Positions 16,100 to 25,788 of a DNA stretch of 64,000 nt are shown here, piece after piece; within the stretch, counting starts at the first letter, position 1, and each line of letters starts with the position of its first letter. Under the pieces are notes generated by a model. That model had not been told where the DNA came from. It was given only the letters and a program-made list of their open reading frames with translations, and made no database searches. The position numbers were made by a program, and so were the translations under genes. The stretch comes from Acetatifactor sp. (GTDB taxonomy: Bacteria; Bacillota; Clostridia; Lachnospirales; Lachnospiraceae): the NCBI GenBank assembly GCA_022511465.1, contig JAFLRM010000010.1:1-64000 (forward strand). The letters run 5' to 3'.

Positions 16100-16504
16100 C
16101 TAGCGCCCAAACAGGGAAGACAAGGAGCCCAATCTCTCCCCAAAAGCTTCCAAAGCATCGGTAGTCTTATTTAGTTTCTCAAGTGCAGTAGAAAGCTCCT
16201 TTGTGTCCAAGTTTCGAATGGCTTCGTTGATCGCCTCCACATCCAGCTGTTCCAAGGAGTCGGCCACCTTCTCCCAATCTACCTGCCCCAGAGAAGTGTC
16301 AACCTGTTCCATTGTTCTGTTCAAAGTGTCAATGTCCAGTTTGGAAAACTGCTCCAACGCAGGTTTCGTTTCGTTCACGAAAGAAAAAACCGGCTGCAGA
16401 CTCACAACCAAAAACACGATCGCAGCCAACAGGCAAATGGATAAAATTGATGATACAATACAGAAAAATCTGGTGAGCCGAAGTTCCCGCTTGATATCTT
16501 CCAT
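16100..16504 (-). CDS. Small membrane protein with coiled-coil exterior
   Basis: The start MEDIKREL at 16504 is chosen because GGAGG lies five bases upstream. There is one membrane helix (about residues 15-37), followed by about 95 residues rich in Leu, Asp and Glu with heptad spacing (LDIDTLNRTMEQVD, LEQLDVEAINEAIRNLD). It is the last gene after the MMPL transporter and the GLUG-repeat protein, 43 bases downstream, and could bind one of them at the cell surface. No known family is recognised. Confidence 0.7.
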   Translation of the reverse strand: MEDIKRELRLTRFFCIVSSILSICLLAAIVFLVVSLQPVFSFVNETKPALEQFSKLDIDTLNRTMEQVDTSLGQVDWEKVADSLEQLDVEAINEAIRNLDTKELSTALEKLNKTTDALEAFGERLGSLSSLFGR

Positions 16505-16546
16505 AAAATCCTCCATTCCGGGTCATATACCCTTATGTTTTGTCAT

Positions 16547-19500
16547 TCACTTATTTTTATAGATTTTCCATCTCTTTTGCAACAGAAAAAGGATAAATAC
16601 TGCCGCCGCTGCTGCCGTTGCAATGATAATGATCAAAGGGTTGATGATTCCCTTTTTCACAACACAGAAAAAAGCTTCCTCGCCAGCCATATCCACCTGC
16701 AGATACCGGCCTCTTTCCTTGTTTTCCAACTTCGTCCACACACCGTTGTCATAACCCCACACCTCAGCGTCCTTATAAGGATTCAAGATCCTCACTGCAA
16801 AAATGTCCTCCGCATTTACACTTCCATTCTCCAAGAAGAGGTGATATACAACATAATCCCGGCCGGACACTTCCCCCGGTGGATCCATATCGCCCATGCG
16901 GACGTTCAGCGTGGTCTCCTCTGTAAAGATCTGTTCCACCAATGCAAGCGGTCTGCCATATTCCCCATCTGCATCTGCCGCATATTTCTCATCGCTGGCC
17001 ACCACGATCACGTTGTCTCTATACTCGCCTTCCACTACCAAGTATCCTTTCATTACTTCCCCGGAATAGTCCGGCCAGACTCCGTAACAGCCTTCTCTAT
17101 CCGGAATCTGAGGATATTGCAGATTGGCAAGGCTTTCGCCGTATGCTACCTCCTCCGATCCGAGAAAAGCATCTTCTATCCGATATATCACCTTCAGATG
17201 CCGGAAAGTCGTAGGAAGCTTTTCTATTGTAAGCAGTTCTTCGTATACTATTGGCTCCGCAATCCCCACAAAACTAATATTGTCAATGCCATGGACATCA
17301 TCGCCTACATAGTAATTTCTGCATACCTTTGCTTCTTCCTCTTCACTATCCCGCATATTGTCGTAAGAAGCAATCTGTCCTGCGATCGCACCCTTATTGC
17401 CGCCGGTGGCATCCACGTCCACAATCACATAGCAGTCTTTCAGCGTATCTGCATATCCGGCAATTCCTCCTACATTTCGACCGCCGGACACGGAACAAAG
17501 CGCGTAACACCGCCGGATGATGGTCAGGGATTCTCCACAGATCCCTCCGACATAACCGCCTTCGATACTTTCTATTTCCCCATAACTCTCCGAGTCTGTC
17601 ACAATGCCATGCACCATATAGCCTACAATGCCGCCTGCACCATCCTTCTTAGCCGTCACATAACCTTCATTTACACAGTTGGTGATAATACATTTTGTGA
17701 TGAAATGTCTTCCGATTTCATATTTCACGCTTCCCGCCGCACTGTCCTCGGGGTCTTCCTCATCAATCGACATGGATCCGGCAATACCGCCAATATTGAT
17801 GTCTCCTTTGACAATTCCGGTGTTGGTACAACTATCGGTTCTGCCGGTAGTGATGGAATCAATCTCATCGTCGGGCACCTCCTCATAGAGTTCTTCCACA
17901 CTGAGATTGCCATAATCGGACATATGATCCGCTAAAAGGTTAAATACTATATTCAGCTGATTATTCACTGCTTTGAGATCCGCATTTACCGCATCCGAAT
18001 AAACTGACGCATTGTCACCCAGCCTTTTCAGACTATCGGATATTCCTACCAGCTGAATATGCAGATTTGTTCTGTTGGTACGGAACTCACTTCCCAAAGT
18101 GGTAAACTGAAGATCAGGCTGGGCATTGATATAATTCACAACATCCCTTGCACCATTTGAAGCATTTTTCAGGGAGTCCGACATACTCTGGAGATAAGTT
18201 GCCGCTTCCTTCAGATTTTCGTCCGCATCGCTGGGAAGTTCCGGCAAAGCCCGCTCCAACTCAATCAGCGCATAGGAGTTTGCACTTGACATATTGTCAA
18301 GATGGCCCGTCAGATTGACGATCTCTTGTACCAGTGCATCCTGCTGACCATCACTTAAGTTGCTCCACTCTTGCACAGAACCATCCCAATCCTCTGCAAT
18401 TTCCCGAATAGCAATCTTGGTTCGATCAACGTTATCAAGCGTACCTTGCAGTTCGGAGGTTACTGTAACCAGTCTATTCTCTGACCCTGCATTGTTTCCG
18501 CTGACATCCCCAATGAAGTTTTTCACAGCATCACTAAAATGCCCGAAGGCATCTTGCGCAGCAGACACATCATCCAAAATACCTGGCAGAGAATCCATGA
18601 CATATTCCATGCGTTCATTGAAAATTCTGACCTGTTCCATATTACTGTCAACAAAGTCCGTCATCTGCTCTACCATGGCATTACCCGAATTCAGTGCGCC
18701 ATCCCCGTATGCAGTCAAGCTGTCAAAGTCCGCTTTAACGGCGTTTTTCTCTGCATGAATGTCGTCTAAGGTCTTATTGATCAGGTCGTGAAGTTTGTTG
18801 ATGGCGTTTCGGAGAGACTCCGCCTCATCCACCTCTATATATGGCTCCATCTGCCCCACAATTCCACCCACATCTTTTCTGCCATACACCTTGCCGTTGT
18901 TAGTACATAGGGATAGCACACCCGCCTGTCTACCGGCGATTCCCCCTATATTGTAGCCCGTGTGTTCGTAGCCGATCCCTCCATGGTTGACACATCTGGA
19001 GATCACACCGTTCGAATATCCCGATATTCCGCCGGTGTCCACGCCGCTGTAAAGATCCGTGTCGGAGTCGGAAACATTGATGCTGAAAAAGATTCCTATT
19101 CCTATCTCATCGTCTTCCTCCACCCAGTCACTATCATTGTTGATCTTGGAATAATTTTTACAGGAAGTGACCACACCGTAGTTTGCACCCACGATACCTC
19201 CGGTCATATAATAACCGGTGATGCGCCCCCTGACAGAACAGTTGCTTATCGTACCGGTACTTTCATTGATCCCGGCGATACCTCCCACTTTATATCTACC
19301 ACTTACGACTCCCTGAAAACTGCAATTTCGGATGGTTCCATAGTTGACACCACAAATACCTCCTATACACTCCTCCTCTTCTGTTCCGCTGGCTGTCCCT
19401 AAAAGCTTCAGGTTTCTCACGACACCGGTCTCTTCAATATACCGAAACAAACCTGTCATATATCCATCGCTGTCACTGTTAAATCCGGAGATGGTGTGGC

Positions 19501-19831
19501 CTCCACCGTCAAAAGTCCCTGCAAAGACAGGGATCATCTGAAAGTCCACCTCCGACAGATTTATATCCTCTTTCAAGAGCACTTCCCTGTTCCTTGACCA
19601 GCCATCTATATAACAATGTTCTGTAAAATCCATAAAATCTTCGGCTGTATGTATCTCTAAAGTTTCTATCTGTACATTTTCCTCAGCGGCTTCACCGGTC
19701 TCCGCATCCAAAGCACTCTCAGCTGCTTGTGTCTGTTCTGTCCGCGTAGCTGCTGTCAGTCCTTGTGCCGGAAATACGCTAAACAATAATGGCAATATCA
19801 GTCCAAGGGATATAAGCTTAACCTTCTTCAT
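16547..19831 (-). CDS. Large surface protein with GLUG repeats and a coiled-coil middle
   Basis: This 1094-residue protein starts at 19831 (MKKVKLISLGLILPLL) with GGGGGAG just upstream; the longer frame lies in the MMPL gene. It has a Sec signal peptide, an acidic N-terminus, and then GLUG-type beta repeats (VGGIAGINE, TGGIVGANYG, NIGGIAGRQ). A long helical domain of about 300 residues with many Ser/Asn and Leu follows, then a second group of GLUG repeats (AGGIVGYM, VGGICGESL, VGGIAGYA), an Ig-like region, and a C-terminal membrane helix with a basic tail. GLUG repeats occur in adhesins and peptidase precursors. The start overlaps the MMPL gene end, so the two are coupled. Confidence 0.82.
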   Translation of the reverse strand: MKKVKLISLGLILPLLFSVFPAQGLTAATRTEQTQAAESALDAETGEAAEENVQIETLEIHTAEDFMDFTEHCYIDGWSRNREVLLKEDINLSEVDFQMIPVFAGTFDGGGHTISGFNSDSDGYMTGLFRYIEETGVVRNLKLLGTASGTEEEECIGGICGVNYGTIRNCSFQGVVSGRYKVGGIAGINESTGTISNCSVRGRITGYYMTGGIVGANYGVVTSCKNYSKINNDSDWVEEDDEIGIGIFFSINVSDSDTDLYSGVDTGGISGYSNGVISRCVNHGGIGYEHTGYNIGGIAGRQAGVLSLCTNNGKVYGRKDVGGIVGQMEPYIEVDEAESLRNAINKLHDLINKTLDDIHAEKNAVKADFDSLTAYGDGALNSGNAMVEQMTDFVDSNMEQVRIFNERMEYVMDSLPGILDDVSAAQDAFGHFSDAVKNFIGDVSGNNAGSENRLVTVTSELQGTLDNVDRTKIAIREIAEDWDGSVQEWSNLSDGQQDALVQEIVNLTGHLDNMSSANSYALIELERALPELPSDADENLKEAATYLQSMSDSLKNASNGARDVVNYINAQPDLQFTTLGSEFRTNRTNLHIQLVGISDSLKRLGDNASVYSDAVNADLKAVNNQLNIVFNLLADHMSDYGNLSVEELYEEVPDDEIDSITTGRTDSCTNTGIVKGDINIGGIAGSMSIDEEDPEDSAAGSVKYEIGRHFITKCIITNCVNEGYVTAKKDGAGGIVGYMVHGIVTDSESYGEIESIEGGYVGGICGESLTIIRRCYALCSVSGGRNVGGIAGYADTLKDCYVIVDVDATGGNKGAIAGQIASYDNMRDSEEEEAKVCRNYYVGDDVHGIDNISFVGIAEPIVYEELLTIEKLPTTFRHLKVIYRIEDAFLGSEEVAYGESLANLQYPQIPDREGCYGVWPDYSGEVMKGYLVVEGEYRDNVIVVASDEKYAADADGEYGRPLALVEQIFTEETTLNVRMGDMDPPGEVSGRDYVVYHLFLENGSVNAEDIFAVRILNPYKDAEVWGYDNGVWTKLENKERGRYLQVDMAGEEAFFCVVKKGIINPLIIIIATAAAAAVFILFLLQKRWKIYKNK

Positions 19832-22313
19832 CGTTCTCCCCCTTTTCCTCCAGCAAGAGTTCTTCCAGAGTACCACCGTCATCTTCTATGCTCTCCAGTT
19901 TGCCCATGTTTACAAACAGGTTAGCCTCACCGCGCACAAAGCCATGCATCTCACCGATAACCGTACCGTTTATCTGCCCCTGAACAATACCGTCAACCCG
20001 CATAAGTCCTGCAGTCTTCTCCAACTTGAGAGGGATCGATACCGCAAAGGAGGTCTTGTCGATAATCTTTTCACCCAATAAGAGTATCTGCGGAAGCACA
20101 AACATTACAATGATAATGGAAATGATCGTCCCGCGCCCCAGACATTGCCCAATACCGCAGATGGCTCCGTCGGACGACATATTACCAATAAATATGCCTG
20201 CAAGTGCCAGCATGGAACCCGAGGTCACAATTGTGGGAAACGCAAAGTTCATGGTCTCAATGATAGCGTCTCTTTTTGACATCTTATCCTTCAGCTCCAT
20301 AAATCTGCCCGATATGACAATGGCATAGTCGATGTTGGCACCCATCTGTATGGAGCTTACGATCAGGTAACTCATAAAAAATAAGTTTTTCTCCTGAACC
20401 GCAGGGAAAGAGAAATTGACCCAGATAGCACCCTGAATGATCATGATCAGAAGCACAGGCATGCCCGCCGACCGGAATGTGAACAAAAGTACTACAAGAA
20501 CCGCCAGGATTGACACCACATTCACCACTGTATTATCCGTTTGGAAAGTCTTGTACAGATCATACTGGCTGGTAGCCTCGCCCGGAATCAGAATAGTCTC
20601 CTCATAATACTTACCCGCGATCTCATGCATTTCATCCAGAAAGGCAAACGTTTCGTCCCCCTCCTCCGGCAGATTCAAATAAACCAACATACGGCTGTAA
20701 TCTTCACCCTGCAGCTGGTCCAGCGCAATCTGCATCTGTGTGTGGGCATCCTCCAGAGTATTCATAGTATCTTCATCCAAAGTGACATAGCCTTCATTCA
20801 CCTCGTCATAGAGGAACATGATCATATCGATCAAAGGAACACTGTATGTAGATAAGCCGTTTATAATTTTTGCGTAATTTTCGTCGTTAACTGCATAGGC
20901 CATATACAATACTTGAGCCACCTCATAGTCCAACTCCAAAAGCTCCGAAAAATCTCTCGGGGTAAGCTTGTCAGTGAGCATATACCCGTCCATAGCCTCA
21001 ATGTTGGAGAGTCCCATGGTATGATCGATCTCTTCCCTGCTGTCCAACTCCTGTAAAAGGGCTTTCTCTTTTTCATAGTTTCCCGCCGGCACCACCAACG
21101 CCACCATATTGGAAGAACCAAAGCTTTCCTCGATCATTTCGTCTACGATCATGGCATCACTTTGCACGGGTGTCTCCAACATAGAGTAGCCATATACATA
21201 CGGACAATTGGAGGATGTCAGATATGCCACCACGATCAGCACCACAAACAGCAGCGGCATGACATATCTCGTCTTATAAGCAAACTTTCCCACAAAGGGA
21301 ATCTGGGGGATAAAGCTTTTGTGATAGGTTTTATCCATTGCATTTCCAAACAACATGATCAGTCCGGGCATCAGCAAAAATACTGCCAACAGACTGAGTA
21401 AGATCGCGCGGATCAGACAGAGTGCCATATCGCTTCCAATACCAAATTGCATGAACATCATGGCTATCAGCCCGCCGATGGTGGTCAGAGAGCTGGAGGA
21501 AATCTCCGGTATTGCTTTACTGAGCGCAACAATATCGGCTTCTCTGGTGGGAAGCTTTTGATGTTCCTCCTTGTATCGATTACAAAAAATAACAGCATAG
21601 TCTATGGAAAGTGCAAGCTGCAGTACGATCGTCACAGAATTTGACACAAAGGAAATGGTTCCCATAAAGAAGTTGGTACCCTTTGTGATCAACGCAGCCG
21701 CTATGAAAGTTAATAGAAGAACAGGAACCTCAGCCCATGTCTGGGAGGTAAAAAGCAAAACGGACACCACCACGACCGCCACGAGGACACTGATCACCTG
21801 CATCTCACTGGCAATCTGGTCCGCAGAGGCATTGCCCATGCTTGTAGATACATACAGATCATGGTCGGACAACATTTCCCGAACCTTATCCAATGCTTCC
21901 AAAGCCCGGTCATCTGTCTCCCCGTACCCGAAGGTCACATCATAAAGCGCTGAGAAGTTATTATAGTGCTCCTGAGAATTGTCAAAGTCCAACATGATCA
22001 CTTCGTCGAGAGCCTCTATTCGCTCCGATATTTCCTCAGCCGTGTCATACGGGATATTGGTCACCATCACCTGCGCCGTGCCATATGTAATGAATTGCTC
22101 CTCCATTCGGTCAAGACCTTGTCTTGTCTCTGTCGTGTCCGGAAGATATGCCGACAACGCATTCTCCACACTGACCCAATTCATGGAAACCACAGAAAAT
22201 ATAATGGCAATACTAAATAATAGAAAAAACAGATTGCGTTTATCCACAATAAAAGTAGCAATTTTAATCATAAAATTGCTGTCTTCACCAATTTTTTCGA
22301 CTTTTTCAGTCAT
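19818..22313 (-). CDS. MMPL/RND-family transporter (831 residues)
   Basis: This RND-type protein has twelve membrane segments in two halves, with large extracellular loops after the first helix (about 40-180) and after the seventh (about 380-560). The typical helix-4 sequences SIDYAVIFCNRYKEE and NIDYAVIVSGRFMEL are present, with the Asp-Tyr pair used for proton coupling. The C-terminal cytoplasmic tail is rich in Asp/Glu. Relatives export lipids, glycolipids or drugs. Here the operon suggests a role at the cell envelope together with the GLUG-repeat protein and the coiled-coil membrane protein. Confidence 0.88.
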   Translation of the reverse strand: MTEKVEKIGEDSNFMIKIATFIVDKRNLFFLLFSIAIIFSVVSMNWVSVENALSAYLPDTTETRQGLDRMEEQFITYGTAQVMVTNIPYDTAEEISERIEALDEVIMLDFDNSQEHYNNFSALYDVTFGYGETDDRALEALDKVREMLSDHDLYVSTSMGNASADQIASEMQVISVLVAVVVVSVLLFTSQTWAEVPVLLLTFIAAALITKGTNFFMGTISFVSNSVTIVLQLALSIDYAVIFCNRYKEEHQKLPTREADIVALSKAIPEISSSSLTTIGGLIAMMFMQFGIGSDMALCLIRAILLSLLAVFLLMPGLIMLFGNAMDKTYHKSFIPQIPFVGKFAYKTRYVMPLLFVVLIVVAYLTSSNCPYVYGYSMLETPVQSDAMIVDEMIEESFGSSNMVALVVPAGNYEKEKALLQELDSREEIDHTMGLSNIEAMDGYMLTDKLTPRDFSELLELDYEVAQVLYMAYAVNDENYAKIINGLSTYSVPLIDMIMFLYDEVNEGYVTLDEDTMNTLEDAHTQMQIALDQLQGEDYSRMLVYLNLPEEGDETFAFLDEMHEIAGKYYEETILIPGEATSQYDLYKTFQTDNTVVNVVSILAVLVVLLFTFRSAGMPVLLIMIIQGAIWVNFSFPAVQEKNLFFMSYLIVSSIQMGANIDYAIVISGRFMELKDKMSKRDAIIETMNFAFPTIVTSGSMLALAGIFIGNMSSDGAICGIGQCLGRGTIISIIIVMFVLPQILLLGEKIIDKTSFAVSIPLKLEKTAGLMRVDGIVQGQINGTVIGEMHGFVRGEANLFVNMGKLESIEDDGGTLEELLLEEKGENDEEG

Positions 22314-22340
22314 TTTCCCTCACCTCTTAAAACAAATTTT

Positions 22341-22372
22341 AAAGCACTGAAAACTGGAGTTTCCAATGCTTT
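22341..22372 (-). terminator. Hairpin behind tRNA-Arg
   Basis: A 15-base arm pair (AAAGCACTGAAAACT with AGTTTCCAATGCTTT, two wobble positions) lies five bases after the tRNA and is followed by a T/A-rich stretch on the minus strand. It can end the serS-tRNA transcript before the MMPL operon. Confidence 0.6.
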
Positions 22373-22376
22373 AAAG

Positions 22377-22448
22377 CGTTCCCGGGCAGAGTCGAACTGC
22401 CGATTCACCCTTAGGAGGGGCGTGTTATATCCACTTAACTACGGGAAC
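22377..22448 (-). tRNA. tRNA-Arg(CCT)
   Basis: The 72-base cloverleaf has an acceptor stem GTTCCCG/CGGGAAC, a D arm GTTA...TAAC, an anticodon stem CGCCC/GGGTG with loop CTCCTAA (anticodon CCT, reading AGG), and a T stem GGCAG/CTGCC with loop TTCGACT. The 3' CCA is not encoded. It lies 28 bases after the DUF3881 gene and may share its transcript. Confidence 0.92.
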
Positions 22449-22475
22449 CTTTATATCCCGAAGTCGAAAAGCAGA

Positions 22476-23366
22476 TTACAAGATTTCCTCCGGGAAATTG
22501 ATGTGACCCTGAAGCCAGATGACGCCTTTAAAACGACGACCTACCTGTGGTTCACCGAATAAGTCTATTATATTGATACAAACGTCAAATGTCAATTCAT
22601 TACAACAAATTGTTAAAATATAAATTTTCTCCTCCGTAATCTCATTGGTGACCATTCGCATTCCCACGATCTCTCCCAGCACAGAATACTGGTCACACTC
22701 CACGCCGTAAGGCATAAAGTAGGTATCCACCAGACTGAAGATATCCTCTTTCTGAATCTTGCGGGAGATGGTGGAGTACATATCCATGTCCTCCAGGGTC
22801 AAAGTCTCAATGGCGTCCTCATCTCCCTTTCGGGCGGCAGCAAGTAGATTCCTCCGATTCACGGAATCTCTCTGTATTCTCTGCTTTTGCTCCTCATCTT
22901 TTTGAATAGGCATCATAATGTTACCGCTCACAGACAGAGCAGAAAGGGTGAGAGTGGTTCCCCGTACCGGCAACAGGCCGGCAGACTGAGCCTTCACATA
23001 GGGGATCCGGTTCCTCAGATAAAAGATCAGAGAGATCCCTACTTTCACATCGTCACAGACGCCAGCATAGGAGTCCTTGGCAGCGTGACGTTCCACAGAC
23101 ACATCCTCATAACTGGTGATGCCGCTGCCTGCCAAATAAGGATAATAATAATCATAAACAAATTTGTCGTCGTTATCAAAGGCACCGCAGACTGCTATCC
23201 CCACACTGTCAGCGAAATTCCTGCAAAATTCTCCCAGCATGACTTCCTCTTGATTGATCGTATAGCTGCGCTTATCTGCATTCATAATAACATCCGTCAG
23301 CAGGTCTCTCAGTGTCTTTCTGTCAGTAAGAGCACTAAAACCGATAGCACGCATAAATTTATGCAA
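22476..23366 (-). CDS. DUF3881 family protein
   Basis: This 296-residue soluble protein begins HKFMRAIGFSALTDRK, the usual beginning of a Lachnospiraceae family that I identify as DUF3881 (PF12997). No enzymatic motif is seen. The start is read as TTG at 23366 because AAGAAGG lies eight bases upstream; the GTG three codons earlier has no room for a ribosome site. The gene follows serS by 37 bases in the parAB-serS operon, an arrangement that recurs in this family of bacteria as far as I know. The function is unknown. Confidence 0.75.
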   Translation of the reverse strand: MHKFMRAIGFSALTDRKTLRDLLTDVIMNADKRSYTINQEEVMLGEFCRNFADSVGIAVCGAFDNDDKFVYDYYYPYLAGSGITSYEDVSVERHAAKDSYAGVCDDVKVGISLIFYLRNRIPYVKAQSAGLLPVRGTTLTLSALSVSGNIMMPIQKDEEQKQRIQRDSVNRRNLLAAARKGDEDAIETLTLEDMDMYSTISRKIQKEDIFSLVDTYFMPYGVECDQYSVLGEIVGMRMVTNEITEEKIYILTICCNELTFDVCINIIDLFGEPQVGRRFKGVIWLQGHINFPEEIL

Positions 23367-23403
23367 AAATTTCACCTTCTTTCTGATATAACAGTAATGG
23401 TAT

Positions 23404-24681
23404 TTATCCTATCTTTGTCTTGCCTCCCATATAAGGGCGTAATGCCTCGGGAATGTTAATGCTGCCGTCCTCGTTTACATTGTTCTCCAGAAATGCGATC
23501 AAACCTCTGGGAGATGCGAGCACTGTATTATTTAAGGTATGCACAAAGTATGTTCCATTTTCCCCTTTGGTACGGATGCCCAAACGTCTCGCCTGCGCAT
23601 CACCCAGTGTAGAGCAGGATCCAACTTCAAAATATTTTTTCTGTCTGGGGCTCCACGCCTCCACGTCACAGGACTTCACCTTCAGGTCAGCCAAATCTCC
23701 GCTGCAGCACTCCAACGTCCGGACAGGGATATCCAGCGTCCGGAAAAATTCTACGGTGTAAGACCACATCTTATTGTACCACTCCATGGAGTCCTCAGGC
23801 TTGCAGAGCACCACCATCTCCTGCTTCTCAAACTGGTGCACGCGATATACACCTCTCTCCTCCATTCCATGAGAGCCTACTTCCTTGCGGAAACAGGGGG
23901 AGTAAGAGGTCATGGTGATGGGGAGGCTTGCCTCGTTCACAATCTGTCCTTTAAATTTGCCGATCATGGAATGCTCAGAGGTTCCGATCAGGTACAGATC
24001 TTCCCCCTCGATCTTGTACATCATGGCTTCCATCTCGGCAAAGCTCATCACACCATTTACCACGCTGCTGCGGATCATAAAGGGAGGAATACAATAGGTA
24101 AATCCCTTGTCGATCATAAAATCTCTCGCATAACTGATCATAGCGGAGTGGATCCTGGCCGCATCACCTATCAAATAGTAAAAGCCGTTTCCGCTGGTGC
24201 GTCCGGCGCTGTCCTTGTCCAATCCGTTTATGCTGTCTAAAATATCTGCGTGATAGGGTACTTCAAAATCAGGCACCACGGGGTCACCGTACTTTTGAAT
24301 CTCTACATTTTCCGTATCATCTTTGCCAATGGGAACAGAAGGATCAATGATATTGGGAATGACCATCATAATCTTGGTAATCTTCTCCTGAAGCTCTTCC
24401 TCCGATCTCTCCAGCTCAGCCAGACGTTTTGCACCGGCATTCACCTCAGCCTTTTTCGCCTCGGCCTCTTCCTTTTTTCCCTGAGCCATCAGTCCGCCAA
24501 TCTCCTTGGAGATGCGGTTTCTAGCAGCGCGAAGTTCATCCGCTTCTTGCTTTGCCTTTCTGCTCTCAGCATCCAGCGCGATCACCTCGTCCACCATGGG
24601 AAGCTTGGAATCCTGAAATTTCTTGCGGATATTCTCCTTTACAATATCCGGATTCTCCCGCAAAAACTTAATGTCGATCAT
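23404..24681 (-). CDS. serS: Seryl-tRNA synthetase
   Basis: This class II synthetase of 425 residues charges tRNA-Ser. The N-terminal coiled-coil arm (about residues 28-105, rich in Lys/Glu/Ala) binds the long variable arm of tRNA-Ser. Motif 2 is FRKEVGSHGMEERGVYRVHQFEKQE (split here as FRKEVGS and RVHQFEKQE), and motif 3 includes LGIRTKG. GGAGG lies five bases before the chosen ATG at 24681. No T-box leader fits in the 50-base gap upstream, so it depends on the upstream operon for transcription. Confidence 0.96.
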   Translation of the reverse strand: MIDIKFLRENPDIVKENIRKKFQDSKLPMVDEVIALDAESRKAKQEADELRAARNRISKEIGGLMAQGKKEEAEAKKAEVNAGAKRLAELERSEEELQEKITKIMMVIPNIIDPSVPIGKDDTENVEIQKYGDPVVPDFEVPYHADILDSINGLDKDSAGRTSGNGFYYLIGDAARIHSAMISYARDFMIDKGFTYCIPPFMIRSSVVNGVMSFAEMEAMMYKIEGEDLYLIGTSEHSMIGKFKGQIVNEASLPITMTSYSPCFRKEVGSHGMEERGVYRVHQFEKQEMVVLCKPEDSMEWYNKMWSYTVEFFRTLDIPVRTLECCSGDLADLKVKSCDVEAWSPRQKKYFEVGSCSTLGDAQARRLGIRTKGENGTYFVHTLNNTVLASPRGLIAFLENNVNEDGSINIPEALRPYMGGKTKIG

Positions 24682-24730
24682 AATATCCTCCATTCTGTCA
24701 CAAAGCTTGTGACATTACTTTAATAACATT

Positions 24731-25777
24731 TTACTCCAACACCTTGTCGATAAATACATGGTGAACTTTTACCAGATCAATGATCTTCTTACCATGTACA
24801 TCTTTTCCGTCCTTATCTTTCAAAATGCGGATCACGGGCCTGTCCTGAAAAGCTTTATTCTGAGAGATCACCTCAGCCAGTTCACCCTCATTGGTTATCA
24901 CCTGGCTGCCCGCAGGATATACGGCGGTAAAAGTGAGAAAGATGTCTACTATTTTACCATCAAACTTTATATTCTGGAAGCTTTTTAAATATTCTACGGC
25001 CTCGTACACCTTAGTCCGTCTGCAGGCAATGCCACAGATCATCTCATCAAAGGCGTCACACACATTCACAATCCTACATTCCAGCGGAATATTCTTGATG
25101 TGAAGCGGAAAGCCGGAGCCATCCAATCTCTCATGGTGATAGAGAATAATATATTTACTCACGTCTGAGATCCAATTTTCGTCTTTCAGTGTGGAGTACC
25201 CATATACAGGGTGTTTTTTAAATTCCGCAAGCTCCTGCTCGTTTAAACTCTCCACATTTTTCTCATTGAAATTTAAAGTAGTATATCGCAGGCCAATGTC
25301 ATGTAATAGACAACCGACACCAATGTCATGTATTGTTTGTCTATCAATTTCTAATTTCAAGGCTGTCAGGATCGCCAGTGCACAGATATTGATGGAATGC
25401 TCATAAAGATCCGCACTCCTCTCTCTAATATCAAACACTTTCTCCACCACCTGCTCTTCCTCCAAAATGGTGGATATGATATTGTCTGCCGTCTTGCTCA
25501 GTTCTTCCAGTTCCTGATTGTTATGGTAAGTATGTCTCTCCAGAATATCTTTCACTTTCTCCCGGATAGAGTCTTCCATATCGGATTTCAGAATAGCAAT
25601 CTCACTGGACTGCTCTTCCCTCACATACACTTCCAGAATTCCAAGCTCAACTATCTTCTCAATATAGTCCTTGCGGATCACTGTACCTTCCGGCAATACG
25701 ACCTGATAGTCCCATGTCATCAATGGTCTTGCCAGCACTTCATTTCCCTGAAGTTCATCTAATCTTTTTCTGATCAT
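24731..25777 (-). CDS. HD-GYP domain phosphodiesterase-like protein
   Basis: This 348-residue protein has an N-terminal region of about 115 residues and an HD-GYP domain. The metal-binding HD pair is in LLHDIGL, and HHERLDGSGFP carries the HHExxDGxGxP signature. A GYP-like motif follows in the last third (CDAFDEM). Such enzymes hydrolyse cyclic di-GMP or related dinucleotides, or act as metal-dependent phosphohydrolases. No membrane segment or receiver domain is present. It lies between the DUF4446 gene (11-base gap) and serS in the parAB operon. Confidence 0.88.
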   Translation of the reverse strand: MIRKRLDELQGNEVLARPLMTWDYQVVLPEGTVIRKDYIEKIVELGILEVYVREEQSSEIAILKSDMEDSIREKVKDILERHTYHNNQELEELSKTADNIISTILEEEQVVEKVFDIRERSADLYEHSINICALAILTALKLEIDRQTIHDIGVGCLLHDIGLRYTTLNFNEKNVESLNEQELAEFKKHPVYGYSTLKDENWISDVSKYIILYHHERLDGSGFPLHIKNIPLECRIVNVCDAFDEMICGIACRRTKVYEAVEYLKSFQNIKFDGKIVDIFLTFTAVYPAGSQVITNEGELAEVISQNKAFQDRPVIRILKDKDGKDVHGKKIIDLVKVHHVFIDKVLE

Positions 25778-25788
25778 TTCGTATCACA

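Noticed and set aside
16535-17935. 466-residue plus-strand frame
   Set aside because: Antisense of the GLUG-repeat protein; His/Ile-rich composition and lack of motifs mark it as a shadow.
24682-24730. Possible T-box leader before serS
   Set aside because: Only 49 bases are available and no T-box motif is seen; serS depends on the upstream operon.
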